A stretch of 64,000 bases of DNA, taken from the NCBI GenBank assembly GCA_002436415.1, contig DJMA01000029.1, positions 1-64,000 on the forward strand, in the 5' to 3' direction. Position numbers and translations under genes: made by a program. Positions 9,258 through 17,497 of the stretch are shown here, in pieces. Numbering within the stretch: position 1 is the first letter of the stretch; each line of letters starts with the position of its first letter. This stretch comes from Bdellovibrionaceae bacterium UBA6502. Its GTDB lineage: Bacteria; Bdellovibrionota; Bdellovibrionia; Bdellovibrionales; UBA840. The notes under the pieces were generated by a model. That model was not told the DNA's origin and searched no databases. It saw only the letters and a program-made list of their open reading frames with translations.

Positions 9258-9470
9258 TTAGGAATGCTTCGTTGATTTTTTACCCAAATTACTACAACAC
9301 GGCGATGCTCCACCCCGTTCCGGATGTTTTGTAGTCTCTTTAATAGAATCAATAACTTTTTGTACTCGGTCTCTATCTTGTTTACTAACAGAGCTGTTCG
9401 CTTGAGCACCAACTGAAGCCAATAGACTTAAACTTAAAAGTGATATTTGGGTCCATTTCTTACTTTCCAT
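9258..9470 (-). CDS. Small exported Cys-Cys peptide
   Basis: A 70-residue product with a textbook signal peptide (Lys-Lys n-region, Leu/Ser-rich core, cleavage at AQA/N about residue 25). The mature peptide would be about 45 residues, charged and helical at first, ending in a Gly/Cys tail that reads PERGGASPCCSNLGKKS plus a His-containing end. A CGGAG ribosome site precedes the ATG. It is the first gene of the operon with the ACAD-like fusion, binding protein and sensor kinase. The paired cysteines and size would suit a metal-binding peptide, a disulfide-bonded signal or a precursor that is modified. I do not recognise the family. Confidence 0.65.
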   Translation of the reverse strand: MESKKWTQISLLSLSLLASVGAQANSSVSKQDRDRVQKVIDSIKETTKHPERGGASPCCSNLGKKSTKHS

Positions 9471-9510
9471 AATACAAACTCCGAATTTAGAATTAATCTT
9501 AAAGGCCCAT

Positions 9511-9539
9511 ATTATTTCAAACCATCCGAAAATCGGTAA
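9511..9539 (-). promoter_or_regulatory. Possible promoter of the peptide/kinase operon
   Basis: On the minus strand TTACCG and AATAAT are separated by 17 bp, about 40 bp before the peptide start codon. The match to a sigma-70 promoter is modest and is offered only because the position and spacing fit. Confidence 0.3.
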
Positions 9540-9613
9540 TTTTTAAGCTTCATTGTATATTTTCTATTGTGGCCGGATTTTTTAGACAGTCCAGCCAGTA
9601 TCCATTTCACCCT

Positions 9614-9634
9614 CTTATAAGATCATTTTATAAG
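9614..9634. promoter_or_regulatory. Inverted repeat, possible operator
   Basis: CTTATAA (9614-9620) and TTATAAG (9628-9634) form a 7-bp stem with a 7-nt gap between the TIGR02147 gene and the peptide operon. No T-run follows on the minus strand, so an operator is more likely than a terminator. Confidence 0.3.
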
Positions 9635-9714
9635 GGAGATTAATTCGATTTTTTTCTCAACTATTATCATTTCTTTTAACTAAGCATCTGGTCGAAATTC
9701 CCTCACTATAGCAT

Positions 9715-10569
9715 TCAGACTTTGAAGAAATCTAGGTTGAGGCATATGAGTTCCTCGGGGCTTGATGGGTTTGCTCGTTTGGCGAAGTCGTCTAAAAAAT
9801 TAAGGATGAGGTTTTTTAATTTCTCTCTATCACTAAGACTAAGGCTCTGAACGAGGCTAAAGTGAAGATCATCATGCTCTTTGTTTTGAGCATTTAAAAG
9901 AGCTCGCGATCTCCAATTATTTAAATGTGAGTTTAAAAGAGGAGATATCTTTGCCAGATGGTTCTCGCCTGAATGATATATCCAGTTTCTTCTATTTTTT
10001 GCAACATAGGAGTTTTCTCGTAAATCCTCTAGGACCCTTAAAACATTTTCCTCAGAAAGGTTTAAACGAGCTGCGATATTTTTGGAATCTTGGTAGCTTG
10101 GTATACTCGTTAAGAAATGAATCGCTGAATATACCCAACTGGAATAGTATTTCATTAAGAAGAAACTATCTTCTTCTTGGATGGTTTTTCGGTTCTTTAC
10201 TCGTTGAGATAGATCTTGATGCTTGATCTTTAAAGCTTTGAGTTTTACACCTAGATAATCTCTGTAGGCCTTATCACCAGCCCTTTCTCTATCCACTAGA
10301 AGTAAAAAGTAATTCTTTTCATCTGGACTAAATTGCCAAAAACTACAAACTCGAAAGGCTTGATCCGGGGTCAAATGTACCTCGGCATTTACAACTTTCG
10401 AAAGATAAGTCCTTTGGCAACCAGCGGCTTCGGCAAGCTGGGTTACAATCCCACGCTCACCAACCACATTGACTCGGTAATTTAAATACTTTTTATAACT
10501 ATTAAAATCGAATACTTGTTTCACACTTAATTGTAATAAAATATTACGGAAATTGGAATAATTTATCAC
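9715..10569 (-). CDS. TIGR02147 family (DUF4423) regulator
   Basis: A 284-residue soluble protein. Residues about 20-75 read FNSYKKYLNYRVN...TQLAEAAGCQRTYLSKVVNAEVHLTPDQAFRV, an Xre-like helix-turn-helix followed by the long C-terminal domain of the TIGR02147 family (winged-helix-like IAARLNLSEENVLRVLEDL around 165-185). This family is strongly enriched in Bdellovibrionota and Fibrobacteres and is the best taxonomic clue here. The start is GTG at 10569. It follows a lipoprotein gene by 15 bp and probably shares its transcript. Its target is unknown; the divergently arranged inverted repeat at 9614 or the peptide operon are candidates. Confidence 0.9.
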   Translation of the reverse strand: MINYSNFRNILLQLSVKQVFDFNSYKKYLNYRVNVVGERGIVTQLAEAAGCQRTYLSKVVNAEVHLTPDQAFRVCSFWQFSPDEKNYFLLLVDRERAGDKAYRDYLGVKLKALKIKHQDLSQRVKNRKTIQEEDSFFLMKYYSSWVYSAIHFLTSIPSYQDSKNIAARLNLSEENVLRVLEDLRENSYVAKNRRNWIYHSGENHLAKISPLLNSHLNNWRSRALLNAQNKEHDDLHFSLVQSLSLSDREKLKNLILNFLDDFAKRANPSSPEELICLNLDFFKV

Positions 10570-10584
10570 TTATTATACCTTAGC

Positions 10585-11058
10585 CTAATAAGTTCTTTTC
10601 CAGACCTCAGTTACTAAATCAATATCTAGATTCTTTACTTCATAACCTGAATTCGTCAGATAATAGAGTTGATTCAACTTAATTTGGTTTCCCTCGGAAT
10701 CAGTAATTTCTGTGTAAACGCTTATTTCAGATTTATTACAACTAGCAATGTAAGTAAGATAAGTCCTAGAAGCGGATGAGTACAGCTGGTGGGCTTCACC
10801 GTCTAATTCCATTTCATAGCGACCTTCTCCTATTTGAATCTTGCCATTGGAATGAGTGATTTTTTTCTTCCATCCATTTTCATCCTTGTAGGTTCCATCA
10901 AAGCTCTCACAAACTCCGTCTTCGTAAGCGATCTCATCACCAACAATATCTTGGTTTTGACTTGTACCAGGGGCATTCTCAGAGTCTGAAGCACAAGCCA
11001 TAAAGTTAAATGCTATTAATAAAGTAGAAACTAAATTTAAGATTGATTTCTTTTTCAT
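10585..11058 (-). CDS. Small lipoprotein
   Basis: A 157-residue lipoprotein with a Lys-rich start and lipobox FMAC-A, so it is lipidated at Cys near residue 22. An ATG six bases further upstream touches the AAGGAG ribosome site, so the ATG at 11058 is chosen. The mature domain (FDGTYKDENGWKKKITHSNGKIQIGEGRYEMELDGEAH) looks like a small beta-barrel of the kind often found in exported hypothetical proteins. No family is recognised. It is upstream of and probably co-transcribed with the TIGR02147 regulator. Confidence 0.7.
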   Translation of the reverse strand: MKKKSILNLVSTLLIAFNFMACASDSENAPGTSQNQDIVGDEIAYEDGVCESFDGTYKDENGWKKKITHSNGKIQIGEGRYEMELDGEAHQLYSSASRTYLTYIASCNKSEISVYTEITDSEGNQIKLNQLYYLTNSGYEVKNLDIDLVTEVWKRTY

Positions 11059-11178
11059 CGGCATCTCCTTGTCATGGAGAAACCTTAGCCTAGGTCAATA
11101 ACTAGCAACAGATGAGACTTGTTACAAAACACACAGTTTCGATAACAAAGATTACGAAAGCTCTGTAAGGGCTTGTGT

Positions 11179-12309
11179 TTACTGAGTTAATTGCATTACA
11201 GCTTTTTCTTGTAATCCCTTGTTTAGGCTAGAGAGAGGTATCAGACGAGAGAATTTTTTATAAGAACCGTCTAAAGTATCATAGCTAATTTCAGAAACGA
11301 ATTCTAGCTCCGTCTTATCTTCATTTAATTTGAAAGATTCATAAAATTCATCGCCGAATGAAATTTCTATTTGTTGTGAATTAATGTAGCCAACAAGAAG
11401 AGGTTTATTAGCATCAATAAACAAATTGGAATCTTCTATCTTTAAGGGTGGATTATCAGAGTGCATTCCCTGAGAGCTATTTCCACTTACAGGATGGATG
11501 GTTCCGATTACCAGCTCTTCTGAAGGAATTTCTAGGTCACACACAAAATACTGAGTGATATTTAGCTTTCCTTCCTTAATCTCGATTTTTATATAAGCAC
11601 TAAACTCATAATCCTTGTAATGATCTTTTGAGGAATCCTTGAGACAATCATAAATTCTATCACGATCATCACCAACACCAGAAAGTTCTAAGCTTCCTAC
11701 CCATTCGCCCACGAAGTTTGAAGGATCTGAGTTATCCATTTTACTATCTATTGTCTTTTTCGATCCCATGATTGAAACATAGGCCTTAGGAGAACAATTA
11801 GTACCCCAAGAATTTTCACCATAATGCATCTCCACAACTTGCTGAGAAAGCACATAATTTTCATCCAAAGAGATAGGCTTCTCTTTTGTCCGCTTTAAAC
11901 CAATTACCTCATGTAGAACAATCAGGTCTTTTAATGGCTGACAAGCGTCGTTCCAGACCTTTGTGTAACCAACAATGGACTGGTCAACATAGTCATTAAT
12001 AAAATCTCTTTCATTGCCTTTGGAATCATATAGCTTTTTTGAGGAACCGGTTACAGTTGCATTCTCTAAAAGTTTTGACAACTCATTGGTATCTAATTGC
12101 AAATTTATGAGAAAACTTTGATCCATCTTCTCCATATCAGAAAACAACCTACGCCCAGTCTTTTTAAAAGCGGCATCTAAAATATCACCACCACCGCTAG
12201 TTCCTGGGCCTTCTGGTTTTGACTGAGTTGGAACGAGTACGGAGTTTTCTTTTACACAAGCGATTGATAAACTGAAAAGTAAGAATAATAAAATTACGGG
12301 TGATTTCAT
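11179..12309 (-). CDS. Lipoprotein with Gly-rich N-terminus
   Basis: A 376-residue lipoprotein with lipobox LSIAC (Cys at about 18). The start of the mature protein, GPGTSGGGDILDAAFKKTGRRL, has the same Gly-rich motif as the peptidase at the left end of the window. A LIVLHEVIGL segment near residue 130 resembles the HE..G motif found in such exported proteins, but there is no complete HExxH. The C-terminal half (residues 190-376) has alternating beta-strand character with paired cysteines. No family is recognised; a surface or periplasmic location is predicted. Confidence 0.65.
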   Translation of the reverse strand: MKSPVILLFLLFSLSIACVKENSVLVPTQSKPEGPGTSGGGDILDAAFKKTGRRLFSDMEKMDQSFLINLQLDTNELSKLLENATVTGSSKKLYDSKGNERDFINDYVDQSIVGYTKVWNDACQPLKDLIVLHEVIGLKRTKEKPISLDENYVLSQQVVEMHYGENSWGTNCSPKAYVSIMGSKKTIDSKMDNSDPSNFVGEWVGSLELSGVGDDRDRIYDCLKDSSKDHYKDYEFSAYIKIEIKEGKLNITQYFVCDLEIPSEELVIGTIHPVSGNSSQGMHSDNPPLKIEDSNLFIDANKPLLVGYINSQQIEISFGDEFYESFKLNEDKTELEFVSEISYDTLDGSYKKFSRLIPLSSLNKGLQEKAVMQLTQ

Positions 12310-12485
12310 AATCTAGATTTTAGCACGTAGTAGAGCTTTAGAAGGACATATAGAGTTTTTTGGTAAAATATAGTAGCTGTGTAAAGCTTTTTGACAGCTC
12401 TTTTGCCTCCTGTATATCTCTCTAACAGAAAGGAAGACTCCACCACTTTTGGACGGACTATATCAGACATAGCTATTTTATATTC

Positions 12486-13727
12486 TCAGGCAGATACGGC
12501 TCTCGCAAACCCAAAAACTAATAAACATAGGCAACAAATAATAACACTGTTTCGAAACTTTTCTTTTTTTAAAAAATTGCCGTTTATTATAAAGGGAACT
12601 AAAAAAAACAAAAAACCAAATAAAACAAACGTTAATAATTGCCCAATATGTTCATACGAAAAAAGAAAACTAGGCAATGACACACTCGAGACGATAGTTG
12701 CAATTAAATATGCACGGAAAGCCACTTTTTCGGAGGACCCTCCACATGACAAATCTCTTTGATAAAGTCTCATTTGTCTCAAACATAAACCAACTAATTC
12801 TGTAAATGAAAAAGACATTAATATACAAACAGCCCAGAAATCGACTTTTAAATGCAATACTAAACCTAAAAGACAGAGCCATAAAAAAGATAACACAAGG
12901 AGATAGTTTGAGAGATAAACTCTTAACTGTTCCATAATTGTGTTTGTGGCTAAATTTAAAGCTGCACCAAGTAGTACCCAAAAAGCAATTTCTGGTTTAC
13001 CTGCTAAGCCACCATACATGGCAACAAGTAGAGTAAATAAAATATGACTCCTCAAAGTAGAGAAGAAAAATGTTCCCGCATTTGCTATATAATAAGATAA
13101 TTCAAAATTCTGCTCCGTTTTTACAAGTTCTTGGGATGAATTTTCCAAATTTTCTATTTTCTTTTCAGAAGCTTCTGCTTCTTCACAGGCGTGGAGTTTC
13201 AAAAATATCAAAAGAGGAATATAGGTGATAATATCCACAACCAAAACCCCTGCGAAACCTAAATATTCATAAATCACCCCAGAAATTAAAATGGCTATTG
13301 CAAAAGTTAAACTATAGATTGTCCCCTGCATAGATGAGAATCTTGGGGTATCTTTTTCACTTACAAAGACTTTGTGTAACAAATTATTTTTGATATAAAG
13401 AGGAAAATTAATAACTAAACCAATTAAGCCACATAAGGATAAGAATACGATTAAATCAAATGCGTAATAGCTAACGTAAAAAATAAGTCCCGCTAACAAA
13501 AAACAGACCATCAAATCTGCCCAAAATGTTATTTGTAAAACACTAAAATACTTAAGAGCTTTCGCAGCTGGCTTACTAACTAACATACTAGCAACAGTAA
13601 CAATGATGCTAAAACTTACGGACTGCGTAAGATCATTGGACATCTCATAAAGAAATAAAGGGATCGATATAATGGCAATCATATCCCCTAGTTTACTTAT
13701 AGACATAATGAACAGAAATTTAAACAC
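12486..13727 (-). CDS. MFS-type transporter
   Basis: A 413-residue integral membrane protein with about 12 hydrophobic helices and a central hydrophilic loop rich in Glu/Lys (about residues 185-210), the MFS topology. The N-terminal helix pair SKLGDMIAIISIPLFLYEM is typical of MFS exporters. Specificity cannot be read. Immediately upstream on the same strand is a 22-codon ORF with its own terminator, so export of a small peptide is one possibility. A second, unrelated MFS gene lies at 31.9 kb. Confidence 0.8.
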   Translation of the reverse strand: MFKFLFIMSISKLGDMIAIISIPLFLYEMSNDLTQSVSFSIIVTVASMLVSKPAAKALKYFSVLQITFWADLMVCFLLAGLIFYVSYYAFDLIVFLSLCGLIGLVINFPLYIKNNLLHKVFVSEKDTPRFSSMQGTIYSLTFAIAILISGVIYEYLGFAGVLVVDIITYIPLLIFLKLHACEEAEASEKKIENLENSSQELVKTEQNFELSYYIANAGTFFFSTLRSHILFTLLVAMYGGLAGKPEIAFWVLLGAALNLATNTIMEQLRVYLSNYLLVLSFLWLCLLGLVLHLKVDFWAVCILMSFSFTELVGLCLRQMRLYQRDLSCGGSSEKVAFRAYLIATIVSSVSLPSFLFSYEHIGQLLTFVLFGFLFFLVPFIINGNFLKKEKFRNSVIICCLCLLVFGFARAVSA

Positions 13728-13745
13728 TTTATCCTCGCAGAAAAA

Positions 13746-13764
13746 ATAGGGGCTAGGCCCCTAT
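13746..13764 (-). terminator. Strong intrinsic terminator after a 22-codon ORF
   Basis: A perfect 8-bp stem (ATAGGGGC / GCCCCTAT) with a 3-nt loop, followed on the minus strand by TTTTTT. It ends the short transcript that carries the small ORF, 19 bp before the MFS start codon. Confidence 0.85.
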
Positions 13765-13770
13765 AAAAAT

Positions 13771-13839
13771 TTACACCTTTGGTTCAGCAGGTTTAGTTTT
13801 TTTAGTTTCTCTAACTTTTTTAAGAATTAACTTTTTCAT
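13771..13839 (-). CDS. Putative 22-residue Lys-rich peptide
   Basis: A 69-nt ORF beginning MKKLILKKVRETKK and ending PAEPKV: eight lysines, one arginine, no Cys and no membrane segment long enough for export by Sec. There is no strong ribosome site. The support is positional: a near-perfect terminator lies 7 bp after the stop, which implies a short dedicated transcript, and an MFS transporter gene follows. It could be a leader or attenuator peptide, a secreted signal or RiPP-like precursor, or simply the translated part of a small RNA. Confidence 0.35.
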   Translation of the reverse strand: MKKLILKKVRETKKTKPAEPKV

Positions 13840-13906
13840 AAGAACTACTTAGGTTAATTAATGTACTGGCTTAAGTATAAATGCCAAATAATATTTTAAT
13901 CAGACC

Positions 13907-14065
13907 TTATCTATAAACCTTCCTTAATCCTAACTCTTTGCCAAGTTGAACTGCTAAGTAATCATCGTAGTCTTCCTCGCCCATAATATGTAAATTAAAA
14001 TTTAACGGTTTCTCGAGTATAGCATCATAGGATTTTAATTTTACAAAATAAGTATTTAAAAACTG
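13907..14065 (-). other. In-frame open continuation after the peptidase stop codon
   Basis: Directly after the TGA of the metzincin-like gene the same frame stays open for 52 more codons and reads like protein (LNTYFVKLKSYDAILEKPL, then GEEDYDDYLAVQLGKELG). An internal ATG at 13984 would give a 25-residue peptide. This may be a recently truncated C-terminus, a decayed downstream gene or chance. The stretch has no in-frame start except that ATG. Confidence 0.35.
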
Positions 14066-14971
14066 TCATTCTGCATGCTTTAAAAGATTAGCGTTACAAA
14101 ATTTTGGCAGATCCGAAATGTTATTTTTATATGCGTAATTGCAAATATCTTTCATTCCTTTTGAAACCGATTCTTTTCGCAAGGCCTCCCTTTGATGGTA
14201 GGCTTCAATTAACTCACATTGATCATCATCGAAAAGAGCTCTGCTACCCCCAGACATGATGTTTTGAAATGAATAACGGTGACTTTCATCATTCAAAAGA
14301 ATGTGTCCTAATTCGTGTGAATCAACAGCAATTTTAGGAGAACTTTCTGTACTAAAATCATTTTTACTTTTAATAGAGTAGTATTGCCCAATAATACTAA
14401 TTCCGTGTAACGGTAAAACTTGATTAAATCTATCCCAATCCAAATTACCCGTGGAAAATGGTAATTCTTCGTTCGCATTAAAAAGAAATCCATTCCAAGC
14501 ATATGACCTAAATTTAGCTAAGGACCTAGGTCCTCCTATTGTATATGCCTGGGCAAAAATCTCAGTTGCTGAAGTATTATTCTCGTCAGTCGCCTTTCGT
14601 GTATAAATAATCGTGGGGCGAAGTTTTTTCTTAAAACCAGATAGTATTTCACTTACCTGCTTTAAACTATTTTTAGTCTGATAACCAAGTATCTCTTGCA
14701 ATTTCGGCTCATCAATTTGAATTAACTCGTTTAACTGAATTTTAATTTGTAGATCCTTACAGGCATTTTCATAAATATGAGAAGTATATTCAAACCGGTC
14801 AACTATTTCCTTTCGTGTCCAAAGACTGTTTAAGGAAAATGCAGCATTGACAGGAATTGTCACTTGTTTCCGAGGCATTAGAGATGAAGGTGCCTCAGTG
14901 GAACTAAGAAACAGAAATATAAAGAAAAGTTTAAATGATTTCCTCATACCATGGGTATTTGCAGTTGCCAT
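14066..14971 (-). CDS. Secreted metzincin-like metallopeptidase
   Basis: A 301-residue exported protein. The signal peptide starts either here or at Met9 (14947), where MRKSFKLFFIFLFL begins; neither start has a clear ribosome site. The catalytic region reads DSHELGHILLNDESH (H219, E220, H223, with a further His at 231) followed by NIMSGGS (Met239). This is a metzincin-like zinc site with Met-turn, although the third His is two residues further than in the usual HExxHxxGxxH. The N-terminal 200 residues resemble no family I can name. It is expected to act on proteins outside the cytoplasm. The reading frame continues open beyond the stop. Confidence 0.75.
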   Translation of the reverse strand: MATANTHGMRKSFKLFFIFLFLSSTEAPSSLMPRKQVTIPVNAAFSLNSLWTRKEIVDRFEYTSHIYENACKDLQIKIQLNELIQIDEPKLQEILGYQTKNSLKQVSEILSGFKKKLRPTIIYTRKATDENNTSATEIFAQAYTIGGPRSLAKFRSYAWNGFLFNANEELPFSTGNLDWDRFNQVLPLHGISIIGQYYSIKSKNDFSTESSPKIAVDSHELGHILLNDESHRYSFQNIMSGGSRALFDDDQCELIEAYHQREALRKESVSKGMKDICNYAYKNNISDLPKFCNANLLKHAE

Positions 14972-15129
14972 GCCAGGCGAGAGGATCTTAGCTGACTAAT
15001 GGGTTTATAAGAAATTACTACTAGCTAGGGGCTCAAAATCAATATTCCAAATATTGATTCCTAGACGAAGTAGACGTCTAATAAGAGTTAAAGGACGAGC
15101 TCATTTTGCAAAACAAGATATGTAGGATA

Positions 15130-15156
15130 AGACTTAGTCTAAATTAGACTAAGTCT
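15130..15156 (-). terminator. 13-bp perfect palindrome ending the exported-protein operon
   Basis: AGACTTAGTCTAA (15130-15142) and TTAGACTAAGTCT (15144-15156) are perfect inverted repeats separated by one base. It lies 12 bp after the last gene of the seven-gene operon. Only short T-runs follow, so it may terminate weakly, protect the 3' end, or be a protein-binding site. Confidence 0.55.
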
Positions 15157-15168
15157 ATATAGGCTTGC

Positions 15169-15981
15169 TTACTGAACTGGTGGGAGCTCTTGTCTTGAGT
15201 AAGGCGTGTTGAAAACGTGAGTGCCTCTACTTTTAGTGGCGTGTTTCATATGCCTTTCTACTCCTCTTAAATCTATTTCATAAACATCAGTTCGAGATGC
15301 ATCTACCCAACGAATTTCAGGCAAACGAATTGCTTTGTTAATATCACGAACAGGATTACCGTTAATCTTAAGAACCTTCAGCTCTTGGAGTCTACCTATA
15401 CCCTGTAACTCATTGATGTCATTTTCTTGCACGTAAACATATTTAAGCTTACGCAAGAAACTGATTGGTTTAAAAGAACTGATACCACTTTTTCTTAAAC
15501 CTAAGCTTGTTCCCAGTCTATCTTGAACTTGAGAGCAATCGTTGGTTCTAGCACTGTTCATTATTGCCATAACTGTTTCATAATCTGCCTCTGTCATATT
15601 TGGATGAAATTCACAAAAATCTGCGAAAGTTGCTGGCTGACAATCTCCACCGCGAATAACGATGTTATCAATTGTGGTATTGTTATCATCATATCCCAAG
15701 TCAGATAAGCTAATGGATTTTAACGATGTTGCATTATCTAAAATATAGATATTAGAAAAACGATCACGAAAACCACCTTGTGGATCTCCAAATTGTTTAT
15801 CTTTTAAAAAAACATCTAACTCTACTTCCTTACAGAATAGCTCATCATTTGTCTTATTTACTACCTTAACACCGAACTGATTTGAAGACCGATCGATGGA
15901 TGGTAAAATGTGAAAGTCTGCTGCCATGGCAGAACCTACTAAGATTGATTTTACTATTAAACATTTTATTAAAAATTTCAT
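15169..15981 (-). CDS. Secreted leucine-rich-repeat-like protein
   Basis: A 270-residue exported protein with a signal peptide ending SAMAA near residue 21. Residues about 165-245 carry LRR-type periodicity: FLRKLKYVYVQENDI, LQELKVLKINGNPV, LPEIRWVDASRTDV. This is three to four repeats of a protein-interaction surface. The N-terminal half has cysteine pairs and a beta-rich segment. A GAGGGA ribosome site precedes the ATG. It is the last gene of a run of seven exported proteins (7 bp after the previous stop). A binding or adhesion role fits, but no partner is shown. Confidence 0.7.
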   Translation of the reverse strand: MKFLIKCLIVKSILVGSAMAADFHILPSIDRSSNQFGVKVVNKTNDELFCKEVELDVFLKDKQFGDPQGGFRDRFSNIYILDNATSLKSISLSDLGYDDNNTTIDNIVIRGGDCQPATFADFCEFHPNMTEADYETVMAIMNSARTNDCSQVQDRLGTSLGLRKSGISSFKPISFLRKLKYVYVQENDINELQGIGRLQELKVLKINGNPVRDINKAIRLPEIRWVDASRTDVYEIDLRGVERHMKHATKSRGTHVFNTPYSRQELPPVQ

Positions 15982-15988
15982 ACGTCCC

Positions 15989-16375
15989 TCACAATGTACA
16001 TTTAGCTAGATCATCTGCGCTTACAGATAAGCCTGCCTCTGCACTCTTAAAAACAGTTTTATATAATTTAGGATAAAGATTAGAGCTCACAATTGCTTCG
16101 GCCACTTCTTTGTTTTGCTTAGCAATTTCAGAAACAAAAAACATACTACTTGCAAGTTCAGCTTCCTCTGACAACTCTAAAAACTCTTCGTTATTTGTTA
16201 TTAAAAATTTATTTATTGTAGTAACTAGCTGTCCCTCTTTGATTGAACCCATTTTTCTACAGTCAACACCATCCACAGTCACTGGAGTCTCTGGCTCTGA
16301 ATTTGGGCCACTCACTTTGGAAGCATCACAAGCAGCTAAACTTAAAAATAGCGAGATAATTATGATTTTATTCAT
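15989..16375 (-). CDS. Small lipoprotein
   Basis: A 128-residue lipoprotein with lipobox LAAC (Cys 16). The mature part has a Pro/Glu-rich linker, then helical segments (TINKFLITNNEEFLELSEEAELASSMFFVSEI). No family is recognised. A strong AAGGAGG ribosome site lies before the ATG, and the gene overlaps the preceding one by 8 bp, so it is part of the seven-gene exported operon. Confidence 0.7.
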   Translation of the reverse strand: MNKIIIISLFLSLAACDASKVSGPNSEPETPVTVDGVDCRKMGSIKEGQLVTTINKFLITNNEEFLELSEEAELASSMFFVSEIAKQNKEVAEAIVSSNLYPKLYKTVFKSAEAGLSVSADDLAKCTL

Positions 16376-16838
16376 ATGGCCTCCTTGATTGGGTTTTAGA
16401 ACAAAGCACTTTTTCTTTTAAAAGATATGGATTCACCTGAAAGTTACGAATTGATAAGCTTTTAATTTGATCATTTCTATTTAATTGAATGATTAGCTGC
16501 CTACGTATTTCTTTTTCCCCAATAAATTTTGAATCCGTATAGGTATAAACATTTCTACTGTGCAAGTATTCAAAATCACATTTTTGATCCTTCCACAGAT
16601 CTATCCCAGCCTCCTGAGCTTGGCGCAGGTCCTTAACATAGATTTGAAAAAAAATACCTGGCTCTTTATCATCTAGACTAATGTTTTTTTGGTACTCAAT
16701 CTCACAGTTAAAAAGTTTTTGAGGAGACTTAAGGTAAGTCTCTACAATGTTTGAAACCAACTTAGAATCACAATACTTTGTCTCAGAAATCGCAGGCAAA
16801 GAGAGAAGTAACAATGCACTTAAAAATATTTTCCTCAT
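16368..16838 (-). CDS. Secreted hypothetical protein
   Basis: A 156-residue exported protein. The ATG at 16838 is chosen because it follows a GGGGGAG ribosome site and begins a good signal peptide (MRKIF..., cleavage near ISE/ISET); the upstream ATG at 16868 lacks both. It overlaps the stop of the previous gene as ATGA, so translation is coupled. The mature protein is beta-rich with several Cys (YC, NCEIEY, CDFEY, VLC). No recognised family. Confidence 0.65.
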   Translation of the reverse strand: MRKIFLSALLLLSLPAISETKYCDSKLVSNIVETYLKSPQKLFNCEIEYQKNISLDDKEPGIFFQIYVKDLRQAQEAGIDLWKDQKCDFEYLHSRNVYTYTDSKFIGEKEIRRQLIIQLNRNDQIKSLSIRNFQVNPYLLKEKVLCSKTQSRRPYE

Positions 16839-17494
16839 TTCTTCTCCCCCCAAAAAACCTTTTTCCACTCTTCTTCCAGTTCATGAATGTCTAAGCTATA
16901 AGCCTTACTTGTTTGACAATCTTTGTCTAAAAAATCAGAGCATTTAAAACCAATAACTTTCAGTACTTTTTCCTGGCAAATATCGAGATAGTTCAGTTTA
17001 ACTTTCAATTGCAGTTCATTCTCTTTTTCATGAACTTCAAAGTCTTTTTCTGCATTTCCTATGCCAAGGATTCCAAATCTAAAATTATTCATAACAGAAA
17101 TATATTTTTCGGAATTCTTAGGAATTTTGAGCCAGACTTCTACGAGATTTTCAAACAAATGAAACTCGCTTAAACCTAGGAAATTGCGTTTAAAAGTTTT
17201 GTTAGAATCCAATGACCTACGAACTGACTCTAAATTTGTCGCATTCAAAGACTGAAATGACAAAATCATCTCATCAAGCGTTGTATCATACCTCTTAAGC
17301 ATATATCGCACATGATCACAGCTATAGCGAAGTTTTGGTTTTACAAAACTAGCTTGGTAGTCATTAGTTTCAATCGCGTTTTGAGCATGATACTCATTCA
17401 GATTAAGCATTTCTTCGTTATAGAAGCTTTCACTTGCATTGCTAATCTGCAAGTGAGTGAGGCTTAATAATGTAACAATCAATCTAGCTAACAT
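16835..17494 (-). CDS. Secreted hypothetical protein
   Basis: A 219-residue protein with a signal peptide ending ISNAS near residue 20. It has four cysteines towards the C-terminus (CQEKVL, KC, DKDC) and a central DTTLDEMILSFQSLN helical segment. A GGAG ribosome site precedes the ATG, which lies 3 bp after the upstream stop. No known domain can be recognised. Its place inside the seven-gene exported operon suggests a part in the same envelope or extracellular structure. Confidence 0.65.
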   Translation of the reverse strand: MLARLIVTLLSLTHLQISNASESFYNEEMLNLNEYHAQNAIETNDYQASFVKPKLRYSCDHVRYMLKRYDTTLDEMILSFQSLNATNLESVRRSLDSNKTFKRNFLGLSEFHLFENLVEVWLKIPKNSEKYISVMNNFRFGILGIGNAEKDFEVHEKENELQLKVKLNYLDICQEKVLKVIGFKCSDFLDKDCQTSKAYSLDIHELEEEWKKVFWGEKK

Positions 17495-17497
17495 GCT

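Noticed and set aside
12391..12762. Rightward 123-codon open frame
   Set aside because: Antisense to the MFS gene, no ribosome site, composition of a shadow frame.
14066..14068. TGA of the metzincin-like gene as a selenocysteine codon
   Set aside because: No SECIS-like hairpin is apparent, the position is not in an active site, and no Sec genes are in the window.
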